The notes under the pieces: model-generated
Told to the model about the DNA's origin: nothing
What the model saw: only the letters and a program-made list of their open reading frames with translations
The model's database searches: none
Shown: positions 54,166 through 62,300 of the stretch, piece after piece
Layout of the letters: each line of letters opens with the position of its first letter
Position numbering within the stretch: position 1 is the stretch's first letter
Position numbers and translations under genes: made by a program
Assembly (NCBI RefSeq): GCF_010093445.1
Contig: NZ_PDWW01000001.1
Coordinates: 310,001 to 374,000, forward strand
From: Pseudoxanthomonas japonensis
GTDB lineage: Bacteria; Pseudomonadota; Gammaproteobacteria; Xanthomonadales; Xanthomonadaceae
Length of the DNA stretch: 64,000 nt
Reading direction: 5' to 3'

Positions 54166-55611
54166 ATGCTGATGAAGGCCTTGTATGACAACACCCCCCT
54201 ACGTCCGAACCCCTCCCAACCTCGCAAGGACCGCCAGCCCGTGACAGCTTCGTGCTACCTCTGCTCTAAAACCTTCAATAACTCGGACGTACTCCGGCAT
54301 GGCGAGCACGTGCTCCAGAACGCCATTGGTGGCGCGCTCATCTGCGATGACATCCTGTGCGAGGCATGTGGTGGCAGGCTCGGGACGTCTGTCGATGGGG
54401 CTTTTGCGGAGGCGATCGCACCGCTTACGGCCCTACTGCAGACGCCCCGCGATCGTGGTAGTCAAGCGCAAGCCAAAGTCCAGCTGAGAACTAGCGACCC
54501 TAACGCCAAAGAACTGGAGTCAATCGGCTTTCTTCTGAAGAATGACTTTACCGTGGTACCAACGCGGCCGGTAATGGTCCCAGACCATTCCGCCAAGGTT
54601 GCGAGAATCGTCGCAAGCAGCCTCCAGCAGGCCAATCAGTTCAAACGATCCCGTCCAATCCAAGACCTGCTCACCCGTGGCTACACGGTCGAGGTAAGCG
54701 ATAACGCGGCAGCCTACGCCGAGCGCCTGCTTCTCACAGCGCGGCCGGGCGCGCCAGAGATCCTTCGCGGCATTCTGAAGATCGCAATTGGCTTCGCAAG
54801 CCTGCATGGGGTTCAGCGCCGATACCTGGCCCACTTGATGAGCCATACAGACCTAACGACCAGCCCCTCGCAATTGCGTTCGCTGATCATTCCCTACTAT
54901 CCGGTCGACGACGTCGAACGCTTGTTTGAAACCGAAAAGCATGTGCACGAGGATTGGTATCCGACGCACCACGTCTATCTCTTCAGCCATGGACGCGATC
55001 TGTACTGCTATGTCGAGCTATTCGGCGTGCTACAAAACTATGTTCACCTGAGCGACGCCTACGACGGACCGCAGCTCATCGAGAAGTTCGTGCAGAAGGC
55101 TGAGAAGTGGCATTTCAACGAGAACGCTTTCATTGCACGCTCGCCGAGCGACCTGGATATCTTGGCGAAAGAGTTTGGTGTTCCGCAGAACCAGACGTGG
55201 GAGCAGATCCAAGCCCAAGTGCTTCACCGCGCGGCGTCACGTTCCTATCGCCTTGAGCCGGACGAGACGATCGAGAAGGTCCAGGCTTTGGCCCTACTCC
55301 TTGCACAATATGCGCGTCTGCCTAACCCGGAGGGATTCGAATGCGTCCGCGAGATGTTTGCCAAGGCGGAGGCCGCCAAGACGCAACTCGGCCTGAGGTT
55401 GTTGGACGATCTCAAGGCCAACCCCCTGCATGTAGTGAATCTGTTGAACAAGAACTACAGCGAGTTCCGCATTGGAAACCCGAGAGCCAGCAGGCCCGCC
55501 CAAGCCTTCCAAGTGTCCGCCCCGGACGTCGAGCGCTACGTGTCCTACAAGTTCTATGAATTGTTGCGTGCGAAGGGTCGCGAGGCGGAGTTGGAGTATC
55601 AGCTGCTCTAG
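54166..55611 (+). CDS. HNH-type endonuclease-like protein
   Basis: The 481-aa product starts with an HNH/treble-clef zinc site: CYLCSKTFNNSDVLRHGEHVLQNAIGGALICDDILCEACGGRLG, containing two CxxC pairs and the EHVLQNAIGG motif of HNH_5-like proteins (residues about 30-72). The following 400 residues are helical and unassigned, and may bind DNA or sense a signal. Alternative starts at 54172 or at the GTG at 54241 would leave the zinc site intact. It stands alone between two divergent or convergent units, typical of defence-island orphans. Confidence 0.75.
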   Translation: MLMKALYDNTPLRPNPSQPRKDRQPVTASCYLCSKTFNNSDVLRHGEHVLQNAIGGALICDDILCEACGGRLGTSVDGAFAEAIAPLTALLQTPRDRGSQAQAKVQLRTSDPNAKELESIGFLLKNDFTVVPTRPVMVPDHSAKVARIVASSLQQANQFKRSRPIQDLLTRGYTVEVSDNAAAYAERLLLTARPGAPEILRGILKIAIGFASLHGVQRRYLAHLMSHTDLTTSPSQLRSLIIPYYPVDDVERLFETEKHVHEDWYPTHHVYLFSHGRDLYCYVELFGVLQNYVHLSDAYDGPQLIEKFVQKAEKWHFNENAFIARSPSDLDILAKEFGVPQNQTWEQIQAQVLHRAASRSYRLEPDETIEKVQALALLLAQYARLPNPEGFECVREMFAKAEAAKTQLGLRLLDDLKANPLHVVNLLNKNYSEFRIGNPRASRPAQAFQVSAPDVERYVSYKFYELLRAKGREAELEYQLL

Positions 55612-55909
55612 TCCTCTCTCGCTAAGGAAAGTAGCGGCATCACAGATCGCATCTTCTTGATTGCGGCTGCGACCGTCCTCCAGGGCGCTGACAACCTACC
55701 AGGACTGCGAACAAACAGTGTCGACGGGCGCTACCCAACGTGGAACGTGCGTGGCATGGAACAATCACTAGCTCACACTGCTGCAGTGCACGGGCGCCCA
55801 TGATCCCATGTCGTAGCGACAGTCACCAATGAGCGGCGCGGCGGCTCCAATCGGGTTCGCTTCTGGCAGATAGCTGAAATCCGTGTGGGGCATTGCCCGG
55901 TTCCAGGGC
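55612..55909. other. Gap of 298 bp between HNH and the three-gene operon
   Basis: Convergent genes meet here. I see no coding sequence, RNA, or strong T-tailed hairpin. Confidence 0.5.
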
Positions 55910-56578
55910 TCACTTCTCCTTCCCGAAGAACTCGTTCTCGGTCATCCCTATGAATCGTGGTGGCTCATTGAGCCCCCACTTGAGCTCGACCACTTTAAGA
56001 AAATTGGCTTTTAACGTTTCGTCTTCCTCCGAGCGAAGATCGGCGACATACTGTTCAAAGTGCCTGACCACCCCGTCTACAAAGCGTTTGGCATTTATGA
56101 CGATTGATTCGATCTGGCCGGTCTTGACGAACTCCCCATCCTTCTTCGGCCAAGTAATGGTCAGCGCCTCTGGGCGGCCATCGCTGAAAAAGACGCGATT
56201 ACGAAACAATCCGTCGTGCGAGAAGCCGCACCTAGCTTGAACATAGAGACCATTCACCGTCTCGTCAAAGATGTGCGCGCTCTCTGGTCTTGGCTGAAAG
56301 ACCCTTTGAAACCCGCGACGGAAGAACTCCTTTGAGGTTCGGTCGCTGTCCTGACCTGAGAAGTAGATCTCTATTCCCTCGAAGTATCCGAGAGTAAGGG
56401 ATATGGCTGGAACGTCCCCATACTCCATGGAGAGAAGATGCTGAGCTGGTTCAAGGAGCCACTTTCGCATCCGATCTTCAAACACATCCACGAGATCCGA
56501 GTAGCTCGGAGATTCTAGCTTGGTGTGCTCATAGCTTGGGCTGACATGACTAAGTGCCATAGTCATAGCTGCTTTCAT
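55910..56578 (-). CDS. Uncharacterised protein with HEPN-like R-x4-H motif
   Basis: The 222-aa product is alpha-helical in look and contains GLYVQARCGFSHDGLFRNRVFF, in which R-C-G-F-S-H fits the R-x4-6-H active-site motif of HEPN ribonucleases and is followed by a polar residue as in many family members. A long C-terminal helix pair (VDGVVRHFEQYVADLRSEEDETLKANFLKVVELKWG) is compatible with the HEPN fold. I cannot confirm the family without a structure search. It is the last gene of an operon with a methyltransferase and AlkB, 47 bp after alkB. Confidence 0.6.
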   Translation of the reverse strand: MKAAMTMALSHVSPSYEHTKLESPSYSDLVDVFEDRMRKWLLEPAQHLLSMEYGDVPAISLTLGYFEGIEIYFSGQDSDRTSKEFFRRGFQRVFQPRPESAHIFDETVNGLYVQARCGFSHDGLFRNRVFFSDGRPEALTITWPKKDGEFVKTGQIESIVINAKRFVDGVVRHFEQYVADLRSEEDETLKANFLKVVELKWGLNEPPRFIGMTENEFFGKEK

Positions 56579-56625
56579 TCTTCTTGTACTTTGGCATGCA
56601 AGCGAAAGTCCCTGTCATCAGGCCA

Positions 56626-57261
56626 TCACTTTGGCGTATCAAAGAGACCGTGACGCACTTGACGAAATGTCAGATTCACGCGCGGACCATGAGTCTTGGA
56701 TGCCTTGGCGATACCATGCTTCCAGAACCTTTGCGTACTTCCCTTCATGAGAAGGAGAGTTCCAGAGTGCAACGGAACGCGAACCAACGGCACATCTTGA
56801 GTCTTGTGTTTGAAGACGAATGTCCGTGTTTCGCCGAGGCTAAGTGATGCAATAATCGGACGCGTGCCCAGCTCAGGTTCGTCGTCGCTATGCATCCCCA
56901 TGCTGTCGCGTTCGTTCCGGTAGTAGTTCAGAAGAACGCTGTTGAAGGTCTCATCGCATTGGTTCTGAACGGACTGCCTCAGCATCTCTATCAGGGGTGT
57001 CCATGGAAGCGGGGCCACCGAGATTCCGGAGTAGGAGTAGGATCGACCCGGGTCTCCGTACCATGCAATTAGTCGTGGCTGCACGTGCCTCTTCCCCCAC
57101 ACGGTCACTTCTTCTGAACGCCATGTGGTTTCTTCAATCAGCCTCGTGAGCGCTTCCGAAGCAGGCAGGGGGAGCGGGAAGTCCCTGAGCAAGAAGACCT
57201 CGGCATCCCTCATCGGAAGCTGCTCGAAATCCCGTCCAGTAGAGAACAGATCCTGCGTCAC
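56626..57261 (-). CDS. AlkB-like 2-oxoglutarate/Fe(II) dioxygenase
   Basis: AlkB enzymes remove alkyl groups from bases by oxidation. The 211-aa product shows the AlkB core: WGKRHVQPRLIAWYGDPGRSYSYSG, FNSVLLNYYRNERDSMGMHSDDEPELG (HxD iron site), IIASLSLGETRTFVFKHK, and the distal histidine plus arginines in WKHGIAKASKTHGPRVNLTFRQVR. It resembles the ALKBH2/3-type short enzymes. Its ATG overlaps the methyltransferase stop (ATGA), so it is translated together with it, and the HEPN-like gene follows. Confidence 0.92.
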   Translation of the reverse strand: MTQDLFSTGRDFEQLPMRDAEVFLLRDFPLPLPASEALTRLIEETTWRSEEVTVWGKRHVQPRLIAWYGDPGRSYSYSGISVAPLPWTPLIEMLRQSVQNQCDETFNSVLLNYYRNERDSMGMHSDDEPELGTRPIIASLSLGETRTFVFKHKTQDVPLVRVPLHSGTLLLMKGSTQRFWKHGIAKASKTHGPRVNLTFRQVRHGLFDTPK

Positions 57262-58121
57262 GGCTTTCTCAGCAGGCGATAACTGAGTTGAGTCTTTAGC
57301 TTTGGCATCTGACCAAACCTATTCAAGTAGTCGCCCAGATCATCCTTCTGCTCATCGCTCCCTGGCCACGTCAGTTCGTTGGTCGCGCCTACGATAAGTT
57401 CAAGCCCGGCGGTCTTCCACTGGTGGTCGAAGTAGTTGTTGAAGGTCTCGTGTCCGTTGTCGTCGTACAAGAACAACGCGCCGGACTTGGCTGATCCGAA
57501 TATGGTCTGCCAGAAAGCCGTCACAACTCCGCCTTTGTCCAGCGCCATCACCTCAGAGACAAAGTAGCTCATAGTGAAGAGATCCGCTTGTAGGAATTTC
57601 TTCTGATACTTCCAGTCTTCTGGCTCGGTTACATCTAGAGGCTGGAAGTTCGCATTCAACTGGATCTCAGTGCCAAGGGAGGCGTGGATCTCCGTCCAAG
57701 TGTCCGCCCATGCCTTCTCACGATCCACTAGGTAGCAAGTCAGTTTCTGCACCTGCTCCTTCTTGTTCTCAGCTAGGTACTTCAGTAGACCGATGAAATC
57801 GCTCCCTGGACCGCCCCCAATACAGGTTACCCGGAGCGATTCTTGATCAAAGATGGGCGCTCCCAGTTCGAGTCGTAGGGTGTATAGAACCTGGGCGACA
57901 TAGTCACCGTGCGAGGCGACGTACTTGTAAACATAGGCGAATCTGGTTGCCGGGTTCTTGTAGTCCACCGGCTTTCTGTCTGCGCTAGTGAGCTTCCCAT
58001 AACTGGTAGTCAGGTAAGCCATCTGCTCCTTGATCTGGGTGTCCGCGTCTTTTCCGAATGCATCCACCGCCTCTGCGTACAACGTATCCAAGACAATCTT
58101 CACCAACTGAAAAATGGTCAC
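57258..58121 (-). CDS. SAM-dependent methyltransferase-like protein, function unknown
   Basis: The 287-aa product has a Rossmann methyltransferase motif I in LRVTCIGGGPGSDFIGLLKYLAENKK, an acidic strand-2 end (LTCYLVDREKAW), and a motif in which FLQADLFTMSYFVSEVMAL and GALFLYDDNGHETFNNYF follow. The N-terminal 90 residues are helical (KNPATRFAYVYKYVASHGDYVAQVLYTLRLELG). I assign it to no named enzyme. The GTG at 58121 has GGAGAG six bases upstream and is preferred to upstream ATGs. It heads an operon with alkB and the HEPN-like gene. Confidence 0.72.
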   Translation of the reverse strand: MTIFQLVKIVLDTLYAEAVDAFGKDADTQIKEQMAYLTTSYGKLTSADRKPVDYKNPATRFAYVYKYVASHGDYVAQVLYTLRLELGAPIFDQESLRVTCIGGGPGSDFIGLLKYLAENKKEQVQKLTCYLVDREKAWADTWTEIHASLGTEIQLNANFQPLDVTEPEDWKYQKKFLQADLFTMSYFVSEVMALDKGGVVTAFWQTIFGSAKSGALFLYDDNGHETFNNYFDHQWKTAGLELIVGATNELTWPGSDEQKDDLGDYLNRFGQMPKLKTQLSYRLLRKP

Positions 58122-58474
58122 GGTCCGCTCTCCCTGTGTGCGCCCAGCACCCTGCCAAGCATCCATCTCGAGCGGAGCGTATCTCCGCCGGATCCACCCC
58201 ACAAGTAACGCCTACAAAGATAGGAAGTGGCGATCTCAACACCTGAGAAGGGTGCCGCAGGCTGATCCGCCAGCGACTCGCTTCCGTGCCGGACCTAAGC
58301 ACCCCAAGTACAGCCCGTTCGGCGATCGCGGCCTTCGCACGACGGGGAGGGAGCAGTTCCAGCCCACGCATTTGTGGCCTGATCGCGGTGCGCGACCCAT
58401 CGATGTCGGGGCCTGACCAAATGCCGAACTGGGTGCCGCAGCTTTGCCGCAAGCAGCCCGTATGCGGGGGATCA
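58122..58474. other. Gap of 353 bp ahead of the methyltransferase operon
   Basis: Several short overlapping frames exist but none has a domain or a good start. The promoter of the methyltransferase-alkB operon should lie at the left end. A stem around GCAGCTTTGCCGCAAGC (about 58438) is seen, possibly a terminator for the upstream minus-strand gene without a T-tract. Confidence 0.45.
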
Positions 58475-59038
58475 TCAGTCTCGCAGTGCTTCGAGTTTTC
58501 CATGCGGCGCAACGACGTAGTCTTGCCGCTTCTCATTCCACTCGAGTCTGGCACTGGTCAGCGCTGAGGAATCAGCGGCGAAGACCTGGAACATCTCGAG
58601 CAAATCGACAATCTGGATTTCGTAGGCCCACTTGTGCCGCTCGTAATCCGAGAACACCAGCATCAGTTCAAATGATCGATTGTTGGTAAGCGTCTGCATC
58701 CAGTAGTAGTGGATCAGCTGATTGCAGACAGTGAGAACCGGAAGGCTGACGGGTTGCGGGTTGTCCATTTCGAACCTGTCATGTGGCCAGCCCCCGCCCG
58801 ACACGGTGAATGGGCGGTTCCCGATCTTCTTATATCGGAAGGCCGGACAAGCCGTCTCTCTGGCGGCTTGGCTGACCTTTGGGCGCTCAAGCAAAGAGCG
58901 GACCTGGAAAGCCACCAACATGAGTCTACGCTCGAACAAGACGTGCCGCTTCTCAGACCACCGTGTGTACTTGCGATTTCGACGCAGCCAGATCATTTCG
59001 CTCCTCAGCTCCGCGCGCCAGTACTGAGATTCGATCAT
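58475..59038 (-). CDS. Uncharacterised island protein
   Basis: I do not recognise this 187-aa protein. The N-terminus is basic and helical (RAELRSEMIWLRRNRKYTRWSEKRHVLFERRLMLVAFQVRSLLERPKV). The middle has VLTVCNQLIHYYWMQTL and FELMLVFSDYERHKWAYEIQIVDLLEMF, suggesting a compact alpha/beta domain. Start at ATG 59038. Its relation to the downstream methyltransferase operon is unclear because of the 353-bp gap. Confidence 0.6.
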   Translation of the reverse strand: MIESQYWRAELRSEMIWLRRNRKYTRWSEKRHVLFERRLMLVAFQVRSLLERPKVSQAARETACPAFRYKKIGNRPFTVSGGGWPHDRFEMDNPQPVSLPVLTVCNQLIHYYWMQTLTNNRSFELMLVFSDYERHKWAYEIQIVDLLEMFQVFAADSSALTSARLEWNEKRQDYVVAPHGKLEALRD

Positions 59039-59109
59039 GTCTTGCGTGGCCCTTGATTAAGACGACTGGATGTTAGGGCGACGACGCTCTCCGAACAAGC
59101 CGACGAGCG

Positions 59110-59574
59110 CTATTTTCGTGTGCGCCGTGAAACCACGGTCTGTTGAACAATGCGACGATTTATCTTGCGCTTCCACTCCAACTGTCGATCCGAGAGCTTT
59201 CGTTTCAGCCGGGTCGAGACGAGAAATTCGTATTCAGATGGATAGATGAAGCCTAGCTTTCTTCCGTGCTCGATCACGTCAAGATTTGCGTTGGCATAAG
59301 GGTCCTTGGTGATGCGCTTGAGGCCATCGAACAGGCTTCCCGTGTCGATGCCTATGAATCTGTTAATGCACACGTTGCCGACGTAGGTAGAGTGACCCGT
59401 GATCCGGTTGGTGATGTAGCAATGCTCTTTGATCTCCTGCCCGCAAGGGCAGTGGTCGAAGTCCTCCGTGATCTCCACACTCACAAGATCCCACTCCGTT
59501 CGCGCCACCTCGAAGCGGCTGGAATGGGAGAGCGGCAGTATGTGTGCTTTGAGCTTTTCGACGTTGTGATCCAC
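59110..59574 (-). CDS. Uncharacterised protein with a CPCG-C-x-N-x-C cysteine cluster
   Basis: The 154-aa product contains DFDHCPCGQEIKEHCYITNRITGHSTYVGNVCINRFIG, in which four cysteines (and a histidine) are spaced as for a zinc ribbon. Small proteins with this cluster occur, to my recollection, in phages and islands, but I cannot name the family. The C-terminal half is basic and helical (STRLKRKLSDRQLEWKRKINRRIVQQ), fitting nucleic-acid binding. Start is GTG at 59574. It lies 55 bp downstream of the DUF6527 gene on the same strand and could be the tail of that operon. Confidence 0.6.
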   Translation of the reverse strand: MDHNVEKLKAHILPLSHSSRFEVARTEWDLVSVEITEDFDHCPCGQEIKEHCYITNRITGHSTYVGNVCINRFIGIDTGSLFDGLKRITKDPYANANLDVIEHGRKLGFIYPSEYEFLVSTRLKRKLSDRQLEWKRKINRRIVQQTVVSRRTRK

Positions 59575-59628
59575 GGCGTCCCTATGCGTCTATGAAGTTC
59601 AAGCGGAGGATTTCTGGCGCGATCTTAC

Positions 59629-60006
59629 CTAGCGCCCGAGACGAAGTCGCAGATCGCGCCACAACGTGTTGCGCTGATCCGCAGTCCAATGGACACGCCC
59701 TTCCCGGAACCAGAAGTGGGCACCGCAGTGGTCCTTGCGCCAGACCGATGGCATCAGCGAGCCACCATCTCGTAAATTGAGGTGCCAGCACGGCCGCTGA
59801 TCTGCCAACAGGTTCAGGTGCAGGATCGCCTTGCAGCCACACGGACACGTCATAGCCGCAGCCCAGACTTGGCCGTCCTCAGCCAGCACATAGAGTGTCC
59901 TCTTGCGCATGACCGCGGGAAAGTCATCCTCAGCTTCGACAAGGCTGAAGCGCGGACCAATGATGCTGCGCATGCGCTGCAGCATATGTCGGACGACGTT
60001 AGTCAT
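59629..60006 (-). CDS. DUF6527 protein, last gene of the ubiquitin-like operon
   Basis: The 125-aa product has the DUF6527 pattern: LYVLAEDGQVWAAAMTCPCGCKAILHLNLL, then PCWHL, SLMPSVWRKDHCGAHFWFREGRVHW. Cysteines and histidines (CPCGC, CGAHF) suggest a zinc-binding treble clef. DUF6527 genes are recurrent neighbours of prokaryotic E1/E2/ubiquitin-like operons, where a ligase-like or adaptor role has been guessed but, as far as I know, not shown for this class. The ATG at 60006 overlaps the end of the E1 gene by 8 bases, so it is part of the operon. Confidence 0.85.
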   Translation of the reverse strand: MTNVVRHMLQRMRSIIGPRFSLVEAEDDFPAVMRKRTLYVLAEDGQVWAAAMTCPCGCKAILHLNLLADQRPCWHLNLRDGGSLMPSVWRKDHCGAHFWFREGRVHWTADQRNTLWRDLRLRLGR

Positions 60007-61393
60007 GATGGTGGCGATCCGACAACTCGGGCAAACCCAGCAACGGAGTGCGATCACCCAACCCCACTCGCTTGCTCAGGATGGGACATGAGGCGTCGTA
60101 GGTGTCGTGCAGGATGGTCATGTCTGCAAGATCCAACTGGAGGTGCTCGTAGGTACGGTTGGGAGAGTCCCGGAACGGATGCAGGCGCGCGAGAAGCTCG
60201 GTCACTGCCATGGCTGCAAGTTGGAAATTGATGCTGATTACCGCTGGCCGCAGGGTGGGCGCACCGCGGATGTAGCCGTCTTTGACCTGCTGGGCGTGCG
60301 CCTGCGGGTCGGTGCGCCGAAGGCCCGCAGCCCTTACGTCTTCCATGGTGAACAACCCTCGGCTAAGCAAGCTCGAACGCCCGGGCTGCAGGTAGTGGAT
60401 GCTTCCGCAAGCGGCCTGGATTTGACCATCCTCCCCAGCCACCAAGCGGACACCCACGTCGATATAAGGAATTAGATAGTCCGTTGCCAGCAGGTTGAGG
60501 AGGAAGCGGCCGTCAACACTATCCATGCAGCCAAACACCATGTCGCACTGCGCCACTTCGCGCACAGCATCTGCGCTCCAGAGATTGTGGGGAACAACCC
60601 GAACAGTGGTCCCTAGGCCCATCTCTTCAATCGCCTGCGCGAGCACATCGACCTTGCGACGCTTTTTCTGGGCATCGTCGCGGGTAGCGTTGGGGATGCG
60701 ATTGAGATTTCTGGTCTCAACAACGTCGTCATCCACCAACACGAGTTCGCGGGGAGCCAGGCGCGCGATCTGCTCGGCCGTCGGTGCCCCGGTACCTGAG
60801 CAGCCGATGATGGCAATGGACATGTCACTGATCATGCGAAAGGTCTCCTCGCCGAAAGCAGCTGCGTGGGACGCGGCTGATTCATCCAACGTCAGATTGG
60901 AGGTCCATCGCCATAGGTCATCTCCCACGCACTGAATTGCGCTAAAGGCTGCCAAGGTTCCGTCATGATCCAGGTAGCGGCCGAACATCGTGCCACCTGG
61001 CAGCATTACTGCACTACCGTGGAGGCGATCGTCTGCCTCTATCCAGTCTCGGATGGCCGGCAGCAAGCGCAGGTCCCCTTGGGTATCCACGGTTGAGAAT
61101 TCCGGTACACCGGTGGGATGGCTGTGTACTTTGACTAGGGTCCAACCTTCGCGCTCGGCGCGATCCAGCAGCGGCACCATGAAGTCGGTGGACCAGGTGA
61201 CCTGCACGGGAGTGCGCACGGAGCACTCTTGGTAGGGGATGGGATGGACCTCACGCACGAGCAGGCGATGGGCGTGGGCACCCTTGGCACGACCACACAG
61301 TAGGATGGCGGCCGCCTCCTTGCCATCGCCGGGGAACAAGTGGCTCTGCAACTGCAGGTGGTGGTGGATGGTAAGAGCCAACGTCACGTGCAT
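59999..61393 (-). CDS. JAMM protease fused to a ThiF/E1-like ubiquitin-activating domain
   Basis: The 464-aa product combines two enzymes of a ubiquitin-like pathway. The N-terminal half is a JAB/MPN domain with the full zinc site: E26, H90-S-H92 and S100-x2-D103 (KVHSHPTGVPEFSTVDTQGD). The C-terminal half is an E1-like adenylating domain: SIAIIGCSGTGAPTAEQIARLAPRELVLVDDDVVETRNLNRI, with KVDVLAQAI, FGCMDSVDGRFLLNLLA and YIDVGV. The first part would trim or remove the Ubl, the second would activate it. ATG at 61393 overlaps the E2 gene by 10 bases. Confidence 0.92.
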   Translation of the reverse strand: MHVTLALTIHHHLQLQSHLFPGDGKEAAAILLCGRAKGAHAHRLLVREVHPIPYQECSVRTPVQVTWSTDFMVPLLDRAEREGWTLVKVHSHPTGVPEFSTVDTQGDLRLLPAIRDWIEADDRLHGSAVMLPGGTMFGRYLDHDGTLAAFSAIQCVGDDLWRWTSNLTLDESAASHAAAFGEETFRMISDMSIAIIGCSGTGAPTAEQIARLAPRELVLVDDDVVETRNLNRIPNATRDDAQKKRRKVDVLAQAIEEMGLGTTVRVVPHNLWSADAVREVAQCDMVFGCMDSVDGRFLLNLLATDYLIPYIDVGVRLVAGEDGQIQAACGSIHYLQPGRSSLLSRGLFTMEDVRAAGLRRTDPQAHAQQVKDGYIRGAPTLRPAVISINFQLAAMAVTELLARLHPFRDSPNRTYEHLQLDLADMTILHDTYDASCPILSKRVGLGDRTPLLGLPELSDRHHHD

Positions 61394-61794
61394 GACGGCA
61401 TCTCCCTGCGAAACCATTCCTCGATAGACAGGACGTGTCGCTCAAGACCATCGATACCTGCCACCCATGGATGGGTGGCCGTGTAGTGGCGCGACCAGCG
61501 CTGGTACTGCACCCCATGAATGGCCTGGACAGCTTCGGTGCACCGGAGTGCCTGACCATCGCGGCGTGACATCGGCGGATGGACATACACCATGTCCAGC
61601 GATGCCAAGGGATAGCCCGTCTCCAGTCGGATGGCTACTGTCACGGTGGCTGAGGTGTAGCCCTCATGTTGGGTACTGAACTCATGTATCAGAACCCACT
61701 GGCTACCGTCGACCGTGGTCTCCCATGGACGGCCGTAGCCGTCCAGGAAGGTAACGTCATCGGGAGGCAGGTCGAACTCGCGCCGCAGGTCCAT
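61384..61794 (-). CDS. Prokaryotic E2-like protein (family E)
   Basis: This 136-aa protein matches the Prok-E2 family E pattern: FDLPPDDVTFLDGYGRPWETTVDGSQWVLIHEF at the start, GYPLASLDMVYVHPPMSRRDGQALRC in the middle, and YQRWSRHYTATHPWVAGIDGLERHVLSIEEWF at the end. C85 lies just before the W-S-R-H motif and is the best candidate for the thioester cysteine. It would transfer the Ubl from the E1 to a target. The gene lies four bases behind the Ubl stop and overlaps the E1 gene. Confidence 0.88.
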   Translation of the reverse strand: MDLRREFDLPPDDVTFLDGYGRPWETTVDGSQWVLIHEFSTQHEGYTSATVTVAIRLETGYPLASLDMVYVHPPMSRRDGQALRCTEAVQAIHGVQYQRWSRHYTATHPWVAGIDGLERHVLSIEEWFRREMPSCT

Positions 61795-61798
61795 GGGA

Positions 61799-62140
61799 TC
61801 AGCCCTCGGTCTGATCGTTGGGCAGCGCCTTGAATTTCTCGACGCCCGGGCGAGTCAGATCGACGCGTTCGTTGGGTTCGATCCGGTCGAAGGCGCCGCC
61901 ATGCAGCTTCAAACGCAGGGTCCATTGCTCGACCGGAACCAGACCCGCCTTCTGCAGGATCTGCTCACGCGTGGGATTGGGCACTTCGAACACGAAGGGA
62001 TCCCGGTTCACACGGATGCGGTAGGCCTTTGCCTTGGGGGGCTTCACGCCCCTGCTGGCGTACTCGGCAAGGTCAATGACCTCGTCCAAGACGGGTTCTT
62101 CAGTGTCTGCGACATCATCGTGCTCGTCGTTGGTGCTCAT
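61799..62140 (-). CDS. Multiubiquitin-family ubiquitin-like protein, single domain
   Basis: The 113-aa product has an acidic N-terminal tail (about 37 residues) and one beta-grasp domain of the Multiubiquitin family: KAYRIRVNRDPFVFEVPNPTREQILQKAGLVPVEQWTLRLKLHGGAFDRIEPNERVDLTRPGVEKFKALP. It ends in glycine (G113) as in mature ubiquitin-like modifiers, so no tail may need trimming. Most relatives have two or more tandem domains. It is first in an operon with E2, E1-JAMM and DUF6527, and its promoter faces an XRE/ImmA pair. Confidence 0.88.
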   Translation of the reverse strand: MSTNDEHDDVADTEEPVLDEVIDLAEYASRGVKPPKAKAYRIRVNRDPFVFEVPNPTREQILQKAGLVPVEQWTLRLKLHGGAFDRIEPNERVDLTRPGVEKFKALPNDQTEG

Positions 62141-62300
62141 TGCGTTCTCCTCTGGTTAGGCGCAGTTTGTGTCGACTCCGTCGCACGCCCTGCATCACAT
62201 TTTCTTGTCCCTATCTCCGTTATGGTGCCTACACAGACAACAGTCGTGATAGCCTTCTAGACCCTCCTAAACCCTTATGTGGCTTAGTTCGGAGGGCGCC

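Noticed and set aside
58236-58567. Small frames of 79-100 aa on both strands in the 353-bp gap
   Set aside because: They overlap each other on both strands, have proline/arginine-rich shadow composition and no start signals.
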